From Labedella phragmitis (lineage in GTDB: Bacteria; Actinomycetota; Actinomycetes; Actinomycetales; Microbacteriaceae), in assembly GCF_004078635.1 (NCBI RefSeq), contig NZ_RZNB01000001.1, forward strand, positions 744,001-808,000: DNA of 64,000 bases. The letters are read 5' to 3'. Below are positions 34,198 through 45,780 of the stretch, one piece after another. Position 1 is the first letter of the stretch, and every line of letters begins with the position of its first letter. Below the pieces are notes generated by a model. It searched no databases. It worked only from the letters and a program-made list of their open reading frames with translations, and was not told the DNA's origin. The translations under genes were made by a program, and so were the position numbers.

Positions 34198-35091
34198 GTG
34201 GCCAGAGCTGACGACACCGCCCTCTTCGCGTCGACCGACTCGTCGGCGACGCCGAAGCTCGGGCCCACCGGTCGTCCGCTCCACGACTTCCCCACGCCGC
34301 CGCCGCTCGCGGGCCACGGTCCCGCCCGCATCGTCTCGCTGTGCAACCAGAAGGGCGGCGTCGGCAAGACGACGACGACGATCAGCCTCGCCGCCGCGCT
34401 CGCCGAATACGGTCGTCGCGTGCTCGTCATCGACTTCGACCCGCAGGGCGCGCTCTCCGCCGGTCTCGGCATCGGCACGCACGAGGGCCTCACGATCTAC
34501 GACCTGCTGCTCAACCCGAAGCGGCCGGCGTCCGAGGCCATCCAGCAGACGCGCATCCCGGGTCTCGACATCATCCCCGCGAACATCGACCTCTCGGCCG
34601 CCGAGGTCCACCTCGTGAACGAGGTCGCGCGCGAGCAGATCCTGGCCCGCGTCCTCCGGCAGGTCACGGGCGACTACGACGTCGTCCTCATCGACTGCCA
34701 GCCGTCCCTCGGCCTCCTCACGGTCAACGCGCTCACCGCGAGCCACGGCGTCCTCATCCCGCTCGAGTGCGAGTTCTTCGCTCTCCGCGGCGTCGCGCTC
34801 CTCATCGAGACGATCGAGAAGGTGCGGGATCGCTTGAACCCGGCGATCGAGCTCGACGGCATCCTCGCGACGATGTTCGATTCGCGGACCCTGCACTCCC
34901 GCGAGGTGCTCGAGCGGGTCGTCGAGGCGTTCGGTGACGACGTCCTCGAGACGGTCATCGGGCGCACCGTCAAGTTCCCCGACGCGTCCGTCGCCGGCAC
35001 CCCGATCACGTCGTTCGCTCCCGAACACCCCGCCGCGAAGGCCTACCGGCAGCTCGCGAGGGAACTGGTGGCGCGTGGCGCCGTCGCCTGA
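34198..35091 (+). CDS. ParA family ATPase (scpA-linked)
   Basis: 297 aa. The deviant Walker A is KGGVGKTT (52-59), followed by VLVIDFDPQGALSAGLG and VVLIDCQPSLGLLTVNAL. The first about 43 residues are a Pro/Ser/Thr-rich tail. It is the second-type ParA found beside scpAB in actinobacteria and not the oriC-linked Soj. No parB lies nearby. The stop lies 17 nt inside scpA. Confidence 0.93.
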   Translation: MARADDTALFASTDSSATPKLGPTGRPLHDFPTPPPLAGHGPARIVSLCNQKGGVGKTTTTISLAAALAEYGRRVLVIDFDPQGALSAGLGIGTHEGLTIYDLLLNPKRPASEAIQQTRIPGLDIIPANIDLSAAEVHLVNEVAREQILARVLRQVTGDYDVVLIDCQPSLGLLTVNALTASHGVLIPLECEFFALRGVALLIETIEKVRDRLNPAIELDGILATMFDSRTLHSREVLERVVEAFGDDVLETVIGRTVKFPDASVAGTPITSFAPEHPAAKAYRQLARELVARGAVA

Positions 35092-35884
35092 GCGCATCGA
35101 ATCGGACGGCTTCCGAGTCGAGCTCGCGAACTTCGAGGGTCCGTTCGACCTCCTGCTCTCGCTCATCACGAAGCACGAGCTCGACATCACGGACATCGCG
35201 CTCTCGGTCGTGACCGACGAGTTCCTGTCCTACCTCCGCGCTCTCGGCGACGACGTCGATCTCGACCAGACGTCGGAGTTCCTCGTCGTCGCGGCGACGC
35301 TCCTCGATCTGAAGATCGCCGGACTGCTGCCGCAAGGCGAGCTCGTCGACGCCGAGGACGTCGCGCTCCTCGAAGCGCGCGACCTCCTCTTCGCGCGGCT
35401 CCTGCAGTACCGCGCCTTCAAGGAGGCGTCCATGTGGTTCCAGTCGCGCTTCGACGCGGAGTCCACGCGGCACGCGCGGTCGGTCCGCCTCGAGGAGAAG
35501 TACCGGCAGCGCACCGTCGAACTCGTCTGGACCCTCACGCTCGAGGACTTCGCGGCCCTCGCGACGCTCGCCCTCACGCCGCGCGAGATCCCCGTCGTCG
35601 GGCTCGACCACCTGCACGCTCCGCTCGTGAGTATCCGCGAGCAAGCGGCGCACGTCGTCGCGATGCTGCGGCACGGCGAGACGTTGACGTTTCGGCAGCT
35701 CGTCGCCGGTGCGGATCAGAAGGGCGTCGTGATCGCGCGGTTCCTCGCGGTCCTGGAGCTCTACCGCCACGCGTCCATCTCGTTCGAGCAACTCGAACCC
35801 CTCGGGGAGTTGACCGTGCGCTGGACCGCGGAGAATTGGACGGACGACAACCTCGCCAACCTGGGAGCTGATTATGACGGATGA
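35075..35884 (+). CDS. scpA: Segregation and condensation protein A
   Basis: 269-aa kleisin subunit of the SMC-ScpAB condensin. The N-terminal FEGPFDLLLSLITKHELDI motif, FLVVAATLLDLKIAGLLP and a C-terminal winged helix (VVIARFLAVLELYRHASI) are clear. GTG 35075 is inside the parA gene end (17-nt overlap). It overlaps scpB by 11 nt, as expected for subunits made together. Confidence 0.95.
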   Translation: MAPSPERIESDGFRVELANFEGPFDLLLSLITKHELDITDIALSVVTDEFLSYLRALGDDVDLDQTSEFLVVAATLLDLKIAGLLPQGELVDAEDVALLEARDLLFARLLQYRAFKEASMWFQSRFDAESTRHARSVRLEEKYRQRTVELVWTLTLEDFAALATLALTPREIPVVGLDHLHAPLVSIREQAAHVVAMLRHGETLTFRQLVAGADQKGVVIARFLAVLELYRHASISFEQLEPLGELTVRWTAENWTDDNLANLGADYDG

Positions 35885-36530
35885 GTCCACGCGGACGCCC
35901 ATCCCGGAGTCGACGATCGACGCCGTGGTCGCGGAGGCGGCGGAGACCGAGGCGCCCGTCGCGATCGCGCCGCCGGACGTCGATGTCGACCGTGCCATCG
36001 AGGCGCTCCTCATGGTCGCCGACGAGCCGCAGAGCGTCGTCGGCCTCGCGACGGCCCTCGGCCGGCCCGTCGGGGAGGTGCGCGACGCCGTCGAGCGGCT
36101 CGCGCGTGACTTCGACGGGGTGGAGGGCACGGTGCGGCGCGGTTTCGAGTTGCGCGAGGTGGGCGGCGGATGGCGCTTCTACGTGCGCGCCGACTACGAC
36201 ACCCTCGTCTCGGACTACGTGAACCAGCAGAACCCGTCGCGGCTGTCGCAAGCGGCGCTCGAGACTCTCGCCGTTATCGCCTACAAGCAGCCCATCTCGC
36301 GCAGTGCGATCGCGTCGATCCGCGCTGTGAACGTCGACTCCGTCGTCCGCACGCTCCTCGGGCGCGGGCTCATCACGGAGCTCTTCACGGACAGTGAGAC
36401 GGGCGCGATCAACTACGGGACGACCGAGGTGCTGCTCGATCAGTTGGGGATCAACTCCCTCGACGAGCTGCCGCTCATCTCGCCGCTGCTCGCGGATGGA
36501 CAGGAGGGATTCGATGTCGATGTCCGGTGA
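35874..36530 (+). CDS. scpB: Segregation and condensation protein B
   Basis: 218 aa; dimeric winged-helix partner of ScpA. The characteristic LSQAALETLAVIAYKQPISR motif, IRAVNVDSVVRTLLGRGLI and INYGTTEVLLDQLGI are present. The first about 35 residues are an acidic tail. Overlaps scpA and rluB on its two sides. Confidence 0.95.
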   Translation: MTDESTRTPIPESTIDAVVAEAAETEAPVAIAPPDVDVDRAIEALLMVADEPQSVVGLATALGRPVGEVRDAVERLARDFDGVEGTVRRGFELREVGGGWRFYVRADYDTLVSDYVNQQNPSRLSQAALETLAVIAYKQPISRSAIASIRAVNVDSVVRTLLGRGLITELFTDSETGAINYGTTEVLLDQLGINSLDELPLISPLLADGQEGFDVDVR

Positions 36531-37347
36531 CCCGTTCGCCGAGCCGGAGGGCGTGCGGCTCCAGAAGGTGATGGCGGCCGCCGGGGTCGCGTCGCGTCGC
36601 GTGTCCGAGCAGATGATCGCCGAGGGCCGTGTGACGGTGAACGGCGAGCTCGTCACCGAACCCGGGCGACGGATCGACCCCGAGACGGATCTCGTCGCCG
36701 TCGACGGCCAGGCCGTGCAGCTCGACACGTCGAAGCGCTACCTCATGCTCAACAAGCCCCGCGGCATCGTGAGCTCGATGAACGACGAGCGCGGTCGCCC
36801 CGATCTCCGCACCTACACCGATGCGTTCGAGGAGCGGCTCTTCAACGTCGGCCGACTCGACGCGGAGACCTCCGGCCTCCTCGTGCTGACGAACGACGGC
36901 GATCTCGCCCACGTCCTCGCGCACCCGTCGTTCGGCGTCTCGAAGACCTACGTCGCGAAGGTCTTGGGTGCGGTCTCGGCGCAGACCATCCAGCGGCTCA
37001 AGAACGGTGTCGAACTCGAGGACGGGACGACATCCGCGGACGCCGCGCGCGTGCTCGCGGCCGGCTCGGGTGCATCGGACGGGTCGTCTCTCGTCGAGCT
37101 CACGCTGCACTCGGGCAAGAACCGCATCGTGCGCCGCATGCTCGCGGCCGTCGGCCACCCGGTCATCGACCTCGTGCGCCGGCAGTTCGGTCCGCTCCAC
37201 CTCGGAACGCTGCGCTCCGGCGCCGTCCGCGAACTGACGCGCGAGGAGCTCGGCGCGCTCCTGACGATCGCTCGCAGCGGGGGAGAGGCGGCGTCCGCCG
37301 CGACCCCCGAGGCTCCGCGCACCCGCGGCGGGCGGAGCGCGCGATGA
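36514..37347 (+). CDS. rluB: 23S rRNA pseudouridine synthase (RluB/RsuA family)
   Basis: 277 aa. S4 domain at about 13-70 (VRLQKVMAAAGVASRRVSEQ), catalytic Asp116 in GRLDAETSGLL, and GKNRIVRRMLAAVGHPV near the end. AGGAGG (36502-36507) sits 6 nt before ATG 36514; a second in-frame ATG at 36520 is possible. Position after scpB is conserved and favours the RluB assignment. Confidence 0.92.
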   Translation: MSMSGDPFAEPEGVRLQKVMAAAGVASRRVSEQMIAEGRVTVNGELVTEPGRRIDPETDLVAVDGQAVQLDTSKRYLMLNKPRGIVSSMNDERGRPDLRTYTDAFEERLFNVGRLDAETSGLLVLTNDGDLAHVLAHPSFGVSKTYVAKVLGAVSAQTIQRLKNGVELEDGTTSADAARVLAAGSGASDGSSLVELTLHSGKNRIVRRMLAAVGHPVIDLVRRQFGPLHLGTLRSGAVRELTREELGALLTIARSGGEAASAATPEAPRTRGGRSAR

Positions 37348-38453
37348 CGATCGTCCAGGGCCTCGACGAGCGAGCGCCGCGGTTGTCCGGCCAGATCCGC
37401 GTCGTGGGAGCAGGCCTCCTCGGGGCGAGTATCGGCCTCGCCGTACGCGCGAACGGTGTGGACGCGATCCTCGCCGACGCGTCGCCGAGCCAATTGCGTC
37501 TCGCGGTCGACTACGGCGCCGGCCGCATGGAGCGCGACGACGACGACCCCGCGATGATCGTCGTATGCGTGCCGCCCGACGTCGTCGCCGACGTCGTCGC
37601 GGCGGAGCTCGCGCGCTTCCCGAACGCCGTCGTCACCGACGTCGCGAGCATCAAGCTCGCGCCGCTCCACGAGTTGCAGGAACGCGGCGTCGACCTCGTG
37701 CGCTACATCGGTTCGCACCCCATGGCGGGTCGCGAACGTGGGGGAGCGATCTCCGCGCGTGCCGATCTCTTCCTCGGCCGGCCGTGGGTGATCTGCCGCG
37801 ATCACGAGACTCCCGTCGAGGCTCTCGCCCTCATCGAGGACCTCGCACTCGACCTCGGGGCCGTCCCCATCGAGATGACGCCGGAGGAGCACGATGCGAG
37901 CGTCGGTCTCGTCTCCCACGTGCCCCAGATCGTCGCGAGCGCCCTCGCGAAGCAACTCGTGCGGGCTCCCGACGCCGCGGTGCGTCTGACCGGTCAGGGG
38001 CTGCGCGACACGGTCCGGATCGCGTCGAGCCAGCCCGAGCTGTGGGTCCAGATCCTCGCCGCGAACGGCGGTCCCGTCGTCGAGGTCCTCGATCGGCTCG
38101 TCGACGACCTTCGCGACGTCGCCGACGCGCTGCGGTCCCCCGACGCCCCGGGCTCTCGCCGCGAGATCGCCGATGTGATGGCGGCGGGCAACGCGGGTGT
38201 CGCCCGCCTGCCCGGCAAGCACGGTCAGGACCGACGCTTCGCCCAGATCGTCGTCATGGTCGACGACACCCCCGGCGAACTCGGCCGGCTCCTCTCGGAG
38301 CTCGGCGAGATCGGTGTCAACATGGAAGACCTGCGGCTCGAGCATTCGCCCGGCGCGCAGATCGGTCTCGCCGAGATCAGTGTCCTCCCCGAAGTCCAGC
38401 AGCGCGCGGTCGACGACCTCGAAGCACGCGGCTGGCGGATTGCGAGTGTGTAG
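37344..38453 (+). CDS. tyrA: Prephenate dehydrogenase with ACT domain
   Basis: 369-aa tyrosine-pathway enzyme. NAD loop [12 protein letters not shown] (20-31), active-site [11 protein letters not shown] (124-134, with H125), then a C-terminal ACT domain (about 290-365, [22 protein letters not shown]), which usually senses tyrosine. There is no chorismate mutase fusion. ATG overlaps rluB by 4 nt. Confidence 0.94.
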   Translation: MTIVQGLDERAPRLSGQIRVVGAGLLGASIGLAVRANGVDAILADASPSQLRLAVDYGAGRMERDDDDPAMIVVCVPPDVVADVVAAELARFPNAVVTDVASIKLAPLHELQERGVDLVRYIGSHPMAGRERGGAISARADLFLGRPWVICRDHETPVEALALIEDLALDLGAVPIEMTPEEHDASVGLVSHVPQIVASALAKQLVRAPDAAVRLTGQGLRDTVRIASSQPELWVQILAANGGPVVEVLDRLVDDLRDVADALRSPDAPGSRREIADVMAAGNAGVARLPGKHGQDRRFAQIVVMVDDTPGELGRLLSELGEIGVNMEDLRLEHSPGAQIGLAEISVLPEVQQRAVDDLEARGWRIASV

Positions 38454-38457
38454 CAGT

Positions 38458-39138
38458 ATGGCCGACATCATCGTGGCGATCGACGGTCCCGCCGGCAGCG
38501 GGAAGTCGAGCGTCTCCAAGGCGGCGGCCCGCCGACTCGGGTTCGACTACCTCGACACGGGGGCCGCCTACCGCGCCCTCGCGTGGTTCGTGCTCGACCG
38601 AGGAGTCGCTCCCGAGGACAGCGAGGCCGTCCTCTCCTCGCTCGACGCCTTCGACTACTCCATCTCGATCGATCCGAGCGAGCCCGTCGTCATGGTCGGC
38701 GAGACGGACGTCACCGACGCCATCCGCGAGCCCCGCGTCTCCGGTGTCGTGAGCGCGATCGCTCGCGTCCCGGAGGTGCGCACGTTCGTCACGGGCATCT
38801 TCCGATCGACGATCGACGCGGCCCCGCACGCGGGGATCGTCGTCGAGGGCCGCGACATCACGACGGTCGTCGCGCCCGACGCCGAGGCCCGGATCCTGCT
38901 GACGGCGGACGAAGAGGTTAGAATGGCGAGACGCTCCGCCGAGCTCACGACCGAGTCGGCGGCTGTCGTCGGGGAGCAGCTCCGCTCCCGTGACCGGGCC
39001 GACTCCCGCGTGGTGGACTTCCTCACCGCCGCGGACGGCGTCGTGACGGTCGACTCCACCCACCTCGACTTCGACCAGACCGTCGATGCCGTGCTCGAGG
39101 TGATCGCGCGCGAAACGACAAGGACCTCCCATGGCTGA
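38458..39138 (+). CDS. cmk: Cytidylate kinase
   Basis: 226 aa; phosphorylates CMP/dCMP. P-loop GPAGSGKSS at 10-18, [10 protein letters not shown] (34-43) and [15 protein letters not shown] (CMP and Mg site). The start is 4 nt after the tyrA stop. It overlaps der by 8 nt; cmk-der pairing is common and in some actinobacteria the two are fused. Confidence 0.95.
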   Translation: MADIIVAIDGPAGSGKSSVSKAAARRLGFDYLDTGAAYRALAWFVLDRGVAPEDSEAVLSSLDAFDYSISIDPSEPVVMVGETDVTDAIREPRVSGVVSAIARVPEVRTFVTGIFRSTIDAAPHAGIVVEGRDITTVVAPDAEARILLTADEEVRMARRSAELTTESAAVVGEQLRSRDRADSRVVDFLTAADGVVTVDSTHLDFDQTVDAVLEVIARETTRTSHG

Positions 39139-40645
39139 CGATTACGACGAGCCCGACACGACCGACGACGGTCTCGCCGAGAAGCTCGGAGGGCTCGACG
39201 AGGAGCTCGCCGCGCAGCGCACCGCCGCCCTCCGGAGCGGCCTCGCCGACTACGAGCTCGACGAGGAGGACCTCGCGGTCCTCGATGCCGTCTCCGACGA
39301 CCCCGACGCGATCCGCTACCTTCCGGCGCTGCCCGTCGTGGCGATCGTCGGTCGGCCGAACGTCGGCAAGTCGGCGCTCGTCAACAGGATCCTCGGCCGC
39401 CGTGAAGCCGTCGTCGAGGACACCCCCGGAGTGACGCGTGACCGCGTCTCGTACCGTGCCGAGTGGAACGCACGGCACTTCACCCTCGTCGACACGGGCG
39501 GCTGGGAGCCCGACGCGCGCGGCATCGACGCGTCCGTCGCCGCTCAGGCCGAGGTCGCGATCGACCTGTCGGACTTCGTCCTCTTCGTCGTCGACGCCAA
39601 CGTGGGAGCGACGAGCACCGACGAGCAGGTCGTGAAGCTCCTGCGCCGCGCCGGGAAGCCGACGTTCCTCATCGCCAACAAGGTCGACGACGTCCGCCAG
39701 GAGCCGAACATCGCCGAGCTGTGGTCACTCGGCCTCGGCGAGCCGAAACCCGTCTCCGCGCTGCACGGTCGGGGTGTCGCCGACCTTCTCGACGAGCTCA
39801 TGAAGACGCTCCCCGAGGTCTCGGCCGTCGCCAAGGAGGAGGTCGGCGGTCCGCGTCGCGTCGCGATCCTCGGTCGCCCGAACGTCGGCAAGTCGAGCCT
39901 CCTCAACAAGGCCGCCGGTGAAGAACGCGTCGTCGTCAATGAACTCTCGGGTACGACGCGCGATCCGGTGGACGAGCAGGTCGAGATCGCCGGCAAGTTC
40001 TGGCGCTTCGTGGACACCGCTGGAATCCGCCGCCGCGTTCACCTGCAGCAGGGCGCGGACTTCTACGCCTCGCTCCGTACGTCGGCCGCGCTCGAGAAGG
40101 CGGAGGTCGCCGTCGTGCTCATCGACGTGACCGAACCGATCAGCGAGCAGGACGTGCGCATCATCGACCTCGTGCTCGAATCCGGTCGCGCCCTCGTCCT
40201 CGCGTTCAACAAGTGGGACCTCCTCGACGACGAGCGCCGACGGTACCTCGAGCGCGAGATCGAGCAGGACCTCGCGCACGTCTCGTGGGCCCCGCGCGTC
40301 AACATCTCGGCTCGCACAGGACGCCACATGGAGAAGCTCGTCCCGGCGCTCGAGCTCGCCCTCGAGTCGTGGGACACGCGGCTGCCGACCGGCAAGTTCA
40401 ACGCGTTCCTCGCGGAGCTCGCACAATCGCACCCGCACCCGCTCCGCGGCGGGAAGCAGCCGCGCATCCTGTTCGGCACGCAGGCCTCGAGCCGGCCGCC
40501 GACATTCGTGCTCTTCACGACCGGCTTCCTCGACCCCGGCTATCGCCGGTACATCCAGCGACGGCTCCGCGAGATCTACGGCTTCGAGGGCACGCCGATC
40601 CAGGTCAACATGCGCGTGCGGGAGAAGCGTCAGCGTCGTACGTAA
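39131..40645 (+). CDS. der: Ribosome-associated GTPase Der (EngA)
   Basis: 504-aa double-GTPase needed for 50S assembly. The first G1 is GRPNVGKS (74-81) and the second the same motif at about 248-255; each has its NKxD (ANKVDD, FNKWDL). A KH-like domain closes the protein. The first about 65 residues are an acidic extension, longer than in E. coli Der. Last gene of the block, followed by a strong hairpin. Confidence 0.96.
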   Translation: MADDYDEPDTTDDGLAEKLGGLDEELAAQRTAALRSGLADYELDEEDLAVLDAVSDDPDAIRYLPALPVVAIVGRPNVGKSALVNRILGRREAVVEDTPGVTRDRVSYRAEWNARHFTLVDTGGWEPDARGIDASVAAQAEVAIDLSDFVLFVVDANVGATSTDEQVVKLLRRAGKPTFLIANKVDDVRQEPNIAELWSLGLGEPKPVSALHGRGVADLLDELMKTLPEVSAVAKEEVGGPRRVAILGRPNVGKSSLLNKAAGEERVVVNELSGTTRDPVDEQVEIAGKFWRFVDTAGIRRRVHLQQGADFYASLRTSAALEKAEVAVVLIDVTEPISEQDVRIIDLVLESGRALVLAFNKWDLLDDERRRYLEREIEQDLAHVSWAPRVNISARTGRHMEKLVPALELALESWDTRLPTGKFNAFLAELAQSHPHPLRGGKQPRILFGTQASSRPPTFVLFTTGFLDPGYRRYIQRRLREIYGFEGTPIQVNMRVREKRQRRT

Positions 40646-40665
40646 CCAAACAGCTACACCCGTAT

Positions 40666-40693
40666 GAGGGCGCCAGCTTCGGCTGGCGCCCTC
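40666..40693 (+). terminator. Terminator hairpin after der
   Basis: 12-bp perfect stem GAGGGCGCCAGC / GCTGGCGCCCTC closed by a TTCG tetraloop, 20 nt past the der stop. No T-tract, as usual in high-GC actinobacteria. Confidence 0.85.
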
Positions 40694-40870
40694 GGTGCGT
40701 TCGTGGCGCCGTCGATCCTGCGTACACGACGTCCGGCACGGCGCCGACCGCGAGGGACGAGTTCATGTGAGTGCAGCGTGCCCACAGATGGCCGGACGTG
40801 CGAGGGCGGCAGGATGGTGGCGAGCGCCCCTGCCGTAGATGGCGCCCTCGTGCGGGTGTAGCTCTTTGGG

Positions 40871-41236
40871 TTAGTGGGAAGCGCCGAGCTCCACCAGGAG
40901 GACGCCGCCCATGATGAGGGCGATGCCCGTCGCCATGAGCACCGTGAAAGGCTCCTTGAAGATCACGGCGCTCGCGACCGCCGTGATCGCGACGCCCGCG
41001 GCCGCCCAGACGCCGTAGGCGATGCCGAGCGGCATGCCCGCGCCGAGCGAGAGCGACAGCAGCGAGAACGCCGACACGTAACCGACGGCGACGATGACGT
41101 ACCACCGGCGGCGGCGGCGTCGGCCGGGGTTCCTGGTGGCGGCGGACTCGTCGCGCTCGCCCACCGCCGCCCGGAGCGAGAGCGTCGCGGTCACCTCGGT
41201 GAGGATCGCCCCCACGAGGAACAGCCACGCGGTCAC
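40871..41236 (-). CDS. SMR family transporter, partner A (loop-inserted)
   Basis: 121-aa four-helix small multidrug resistance protein, EmrE-like. The essential membrane Glu is E14 (ILTEVTATLSLRA). Between TM1 and TM2 it carries an insertion of about 20 residues with a GRRRRRRWY cluster, absent in its partner. GTG start overlaps the partner gene stop by 4 nt. The positive loop 1 suggests N-out/C-out topology by the positive-inside rule. Substrate unknown. Confidence 0.88.
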   Translation of the reverse strand: MTAWLFLVGAILTEVTATLSLRAAVGERDESAATRNPGRRRRRRWYVIVAVGYVSAFSLLSLSLGAGMPLGIAYGVWAAAGVAITAVASAVIFKEPFTVLMATGIALIMGGVLLVELGASH

Positions 41237-41577
41237 GACGCCTCCCGCTTCCGCTGCGCCCGCTGGGACCCGAGTTCGACGCACAGCACCCCGACGACGA
41301 TGAGTGCGAGTCCCGCGAGCATCACGGGCGTGAGCGGTTCACCGAAGAGTGCCGCGGCGAGCAGCGCCGTCGCGGCGACACCGAGCGCTCCCCAGATGCC
41401 GTACGCGACGCCCAGGGGGATCCCTGCGCGCAGCACGAGGCCCAGGAGGACGAACGACGCGATGTAGCCGATGATGACGACGACGTAGAACGCTGGGGCG
41501 TCGAGTGCCGCCTTGAGCGACAACGACGCCGTCACCTCGACGGCGATGGCGGCGGCGAGCAGGAACCAGGCGGACAC
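41233..41577 (-). CDS. SMR family transporter, partner B
   Basis: 114-aa SMR protein; Glu14 in IAVEVTASLSLKA. It has short loops and a positively charged C-terminus (SQRAQRKREAS), suggesting N-in/C-in topology, opposite to partner A. GTG start preceded by GGAGGAAC, with a TAGCGT -10 further upstream on the minus strand. The pair most likely forms an antiparallel heterodimeric proton-coupled exporter. Confidence 0.88.
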   Translation of the reverse strand: MSAWFLLAAAIAVEVTASLSLKAALDAPAFYVVVIIGYIASFVLLGLVLRAGIPLGVAYGIWGALGVAATALLAAALFGEPLTPVMLAGLALIVVGVLCVELGSQRAQRKREAS

Positions 41578-41720
41578 CGTTCCTCCGGGGGACGATCGAG
41601 GCGCGGCTCGCCTTCATCGGCACGCTACCACCGTCGAGCGACGCCGAGGGCCTCGACCACGGGAAGCGCGTCGAGGCGCGCCGAGCCGTCGGGGCCGGGG
41701 TGAGGCGGCAGGATGGGCAC

Positions 41721-42866
41721 ATGAGAGCGATCGTCGTCGGAGCGGGGGCGTGGGGGCTTCCCGCCGCCGCGGAGTTGCAGGCTCGCGGCCACGACGTCAC
41801 GCTCGTCGACCGTTACGGTGTGGGCAACACGCTCGCGTCGTCGTCTGGCCCGACGAGACTGTGGCGTTTCGCCGACCCGGACCCCGTGAAGGTGCGGCTC
41901 ATGAGGCGGGGCCTCGACGCGATGGAGCGGCTCGAGGCGCGCTCGGGTCGTCGCGTCTTCATCCGCCGCGGGCTGCTGTGGCGGGACGACGCGGGACTCG
42001 GTCGACTCGTCGGCACCCTCTCGGACGAGGCCGTCGATCACACGATCGTCGATGGCGGCGACGTGGGCCGCTACTTCCCCGGACTCCGGCCGGACGGCCG
42101 CGCCGCGGTCTGGGCCCCCGACGGCGGTTCCGTGCTCGCCTCCGAATCGCTCGCCGCCCAGTGGGCCCTCTTCGACGCCCACGGCGGAGTGGCCGTCGTC
42201 GGCCGCACCGTCGTGCGGGTCGAGCGTTCCGGCGCATCGCCCCGCGTCGTCTTCTCCGACGGCGCGACGCTGTCGGCCGATGTCGTCGTGCTGGCACCGG
42301 GCCCCGGCGCCGCTCCGCTCCTCGCGGGGCTCGGCCTCGACCTACCCCTGCTGCCGGTGCTCGAGCAGGTCGTGCACGTCGGCGACGCGGCTTCTCCGCA
42401 CGTGACGGACGCGCTCCCGGGATTCATCGACGCGCCGCGAGGGGGCGAGCCCGGGATCTACGCGATGCCGACACCCGGGATCGGCTACAAGATCGGGATC
42501 GACGAGGCGATCCGGGACTGGGCGGAGGACGATCTCGATCGGACTCCGAGCGAGGAGCGGACGCGTGAGACCGTCGAGCGGGTTCGCCGGGACTTCCCGG
42601 GGATCGCTCCGCACGCGCTCGACGCGGCGGTGTGTTCGTGGACGGCGTCGCCGGACGGGCGGTTCGTCGTCGACACGCTCGACGGGGGAGTGGTGATCGC
42701 GTGCGGCGACTCCGGTTCGGGGTTCAAGTTCTCCGCCGTCATGGGGCTCGTGCTCGCCGATCTCGCGGAGGGACGCGCGCCGGACGACGACGTCGCGAGC
42801 CTCGGCCTCGCGCGCTTCGCCGGGGCGCCGCCCCGTGCCGTGCCGCGGAGCCTCTTCGACATCTGA
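41721..42866 (+). CDS. FAD-dependent oxidoreductase, DAO/sarcosine oxidase-like
   Basis: 381 aa. The ADP-binding motif VVGAGAWGLPAAAELQARG spans 5-23 with GxGxxG at G7/G9/G12. The SSGPTRLWRF segment and the C-terminal VIACGDSGSGFKFSAVMG are those of the monomeric sarcosine oxidase/N-methyltryptophan oxidase group. There, a Cys binds FAD covalently in a similar position; here the aligned motif has Gly-Ser, so FAD is probably not covalently bound. The start at 41721 gives a clean Rossmann N-terminus; an in-frame ATG 21 nt earlier is possible. Substrate unknown. Confidence 0.85.
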   Translation: MRAIVVGAGAWGLPAAAELQARGHDVTLVDRYGVGNTLASSSGPTRLWRFADPDPVKVRLMRRGLDAMERLEARSGRRVFIRRGLLWRDDAGLGRLVGTLSDEAVDHTIVDGGDVGRYFPGLRPDGRAAVWAPDGGSVLASESLAAQWALFDAHGGVAVVGRTVVRVERSGASPRVVFSDGATLSADVVVLAPGPGAAPLLAGLGLDLPLLPVLEQVVHVGDAASPHVTDALPGFIDAPRGGEPGIYAMPTPGIGYKIGIDEAIRDWAEDDLDRTPSEERTRETVERVRRDFPGIAPHALDAAVCSWTASPDGRFVVDTLDGGVVIACGDSGSGFKFSAVMGLVLADLAEGRAPDDDVASLGLARFAGAPPRAVPRSLFDI

Positions 42867-42885
42867 CCCCGGACGGGCCCGCGCG

Positions 42886-43386
42886 TCAGGGGGCGAGGGG
42901 CGTGATCGTCTTCGTATCGCCGTCCCAGAAGCGGGCTGCCGTGAACGTGCCATCGTCGGGGGATCCGAGGAGGGCGTGGGCCACTCCGACCTGCTCGGCC
43001 GTGAGCCGCCGCGCGAGCGTGACGTGAGGGGTCCAAGCCCCCGGTCGGCTCGTCTCCACCGGCTCGGCCGTCGTCGCGAGGATCTCGGCGTGGAGGGCCA
43101 GGAGCTCGGCGGTCACGACGATCGTGCGCACGAGCACGAAACGCTCCCGCGCCGCCGCGAACGTCGACAGGGCGCTGAACCGAGCGGCGAGGGGGAGGAC
43201 CCCGAACGCCTCGACGGGGACGGTGTCCGCGGTGAGCCGCCCTCCCGCTGCGACCGTCACGTGTGGCGCGTTGCTCGCCGCCGTGTGCGAGGCGAGACTC
43301 GGGAGTCCGTGCTCAGCGAGGGTGCGCCACTCCGCCCGCACGGCCGCATCGGTCGACTCGTCGAGGGTCAGTTCGATGCTGCGCAC
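42886..43386 (-). CDS. 2'-5' RNA ligase family / 2H phosphoesterase
   Basis: 166 aa. The two His-x-Thr catalytic motifs of the 2H superfamily are visible: PHVTV (H42) and PHVTL (H121), 79 residues apart. Start is GTG 43386. Such proteins (ThpR/LigT) act on 2'-5' or 2',3'-cyclic phosphates. Divergent from clpB, whose operator lies in the shared upstream region. Confidence 0.85.
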   Translation of the reverse strand: MRSIELTLDESTDAAVRAEWRTLAEHGLPSLASHTAASNAPHVTVAAGGRLTADTVPVEAFGVLPLAARFSALSTFAAARERFVLVRTIVVTAELLALHAEILATTAEPVETSRPGAWTPHVTLARRLTAEQVGVAHALLGSPDDGTFTAARFWDGDTKTITPLAP

Positions 43387-43454
43387 TCATCCATTCTCAC
43401 GCCCGCTGCGGGGAATGCCGAGGGCACCCCGTGGCGTTTCTCTCGGTGAAGCGA

Positions 43455-43460
43455 TAAACT
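43455..43460 (+). promoter_or_regulatory. -10 hexamer of clpB
   Basis: TAAACT, overlapping the first bases of the HAIR operator; bound HspR would cover the transcription start. Confidence 0.45.
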
Positions 43461-43479
43461 TGAGTCAGTTGGACTCAAC
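43459..43479. promoter_or_regulatory. HAIR operator (HspR binding site) of clpB
   Basis: CTTGAGT, 7 nt (CAGTTGG), ACTCAAC. This matches the HAIR consensus CTTGAGT-N7-ACTCAAG in 13 of 14 arm positions. It sits 24 nt before the clpB ATG. HspR is encoded in this window at 3673-4128. Confidence 0.93.
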
Positions 43480-43503
43480 TTCAGTCAAGGAGAAACCAGA
43501 CAC

Positions 43504-45666
<2,163 letters not shown>

Positions 45667-45681
45667 CCCCCTTTCCCCCCC

Positions 45682-45727
45682 TAATTTGGCGATGGTGCGC
45701 GTAGCTACGCGCACCATCGCCAAATTA
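45682..45727. repeat. 46-bp perfect palindrome, copy 1
   Basis: Each arm is 23 nt with no spacer; the core GGCGATGGTGCGCGTA is followed by GC and its exact complement. It lies between the convergent clpB and MFS genes, 16 nt after the clpB stop. C7 on the left and G16 on the right could extend the stem across a short AT bulge. A near-identical copy is at 58709-58750. It may act as a bidirectional terminator or a REP-like element. Confidence 0.9.
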
Positions 45728-45729
45728 AT

Positions 45730-45745
45730 GGGGGGGGGGGGGGGG
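45730..45745. repeat. Poly-G tract (16 nt)
   Basis: Sixteen consecutive G immediately right of palindrome copy 1, in an intergenic position. Length is likely to vary by slippage and could also be affected by sequencing error. Confidence 0.85.
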
Positions 45746-45780
45746 AGGGGTCGACGCGGGACGTGGAGCGGAGCAGGACC

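Noticed and set aside
40694-40870. Small gene between der and the SMR pair
   Set aside because: Short open frames exist on both strands but none has a ribosome site, promoter hexamer or recognisable composition; treated as non-coding.
41578-41720. Guanidine riboswitch upstream of the SMR pair
   Set aside because: The ACGR-loop hairpins of guanidine-II and the ykkC core are not visible; only a -10 and a Shine-Dalgarno are seen.
45682-45727. Ordinary rho-independent terminator only
   Set aside because: A terminator role is possible, but there is no T-tract and a near-identical core at 58709-58750 with covariation indicates a repeat family, so it is listed as a repeat.
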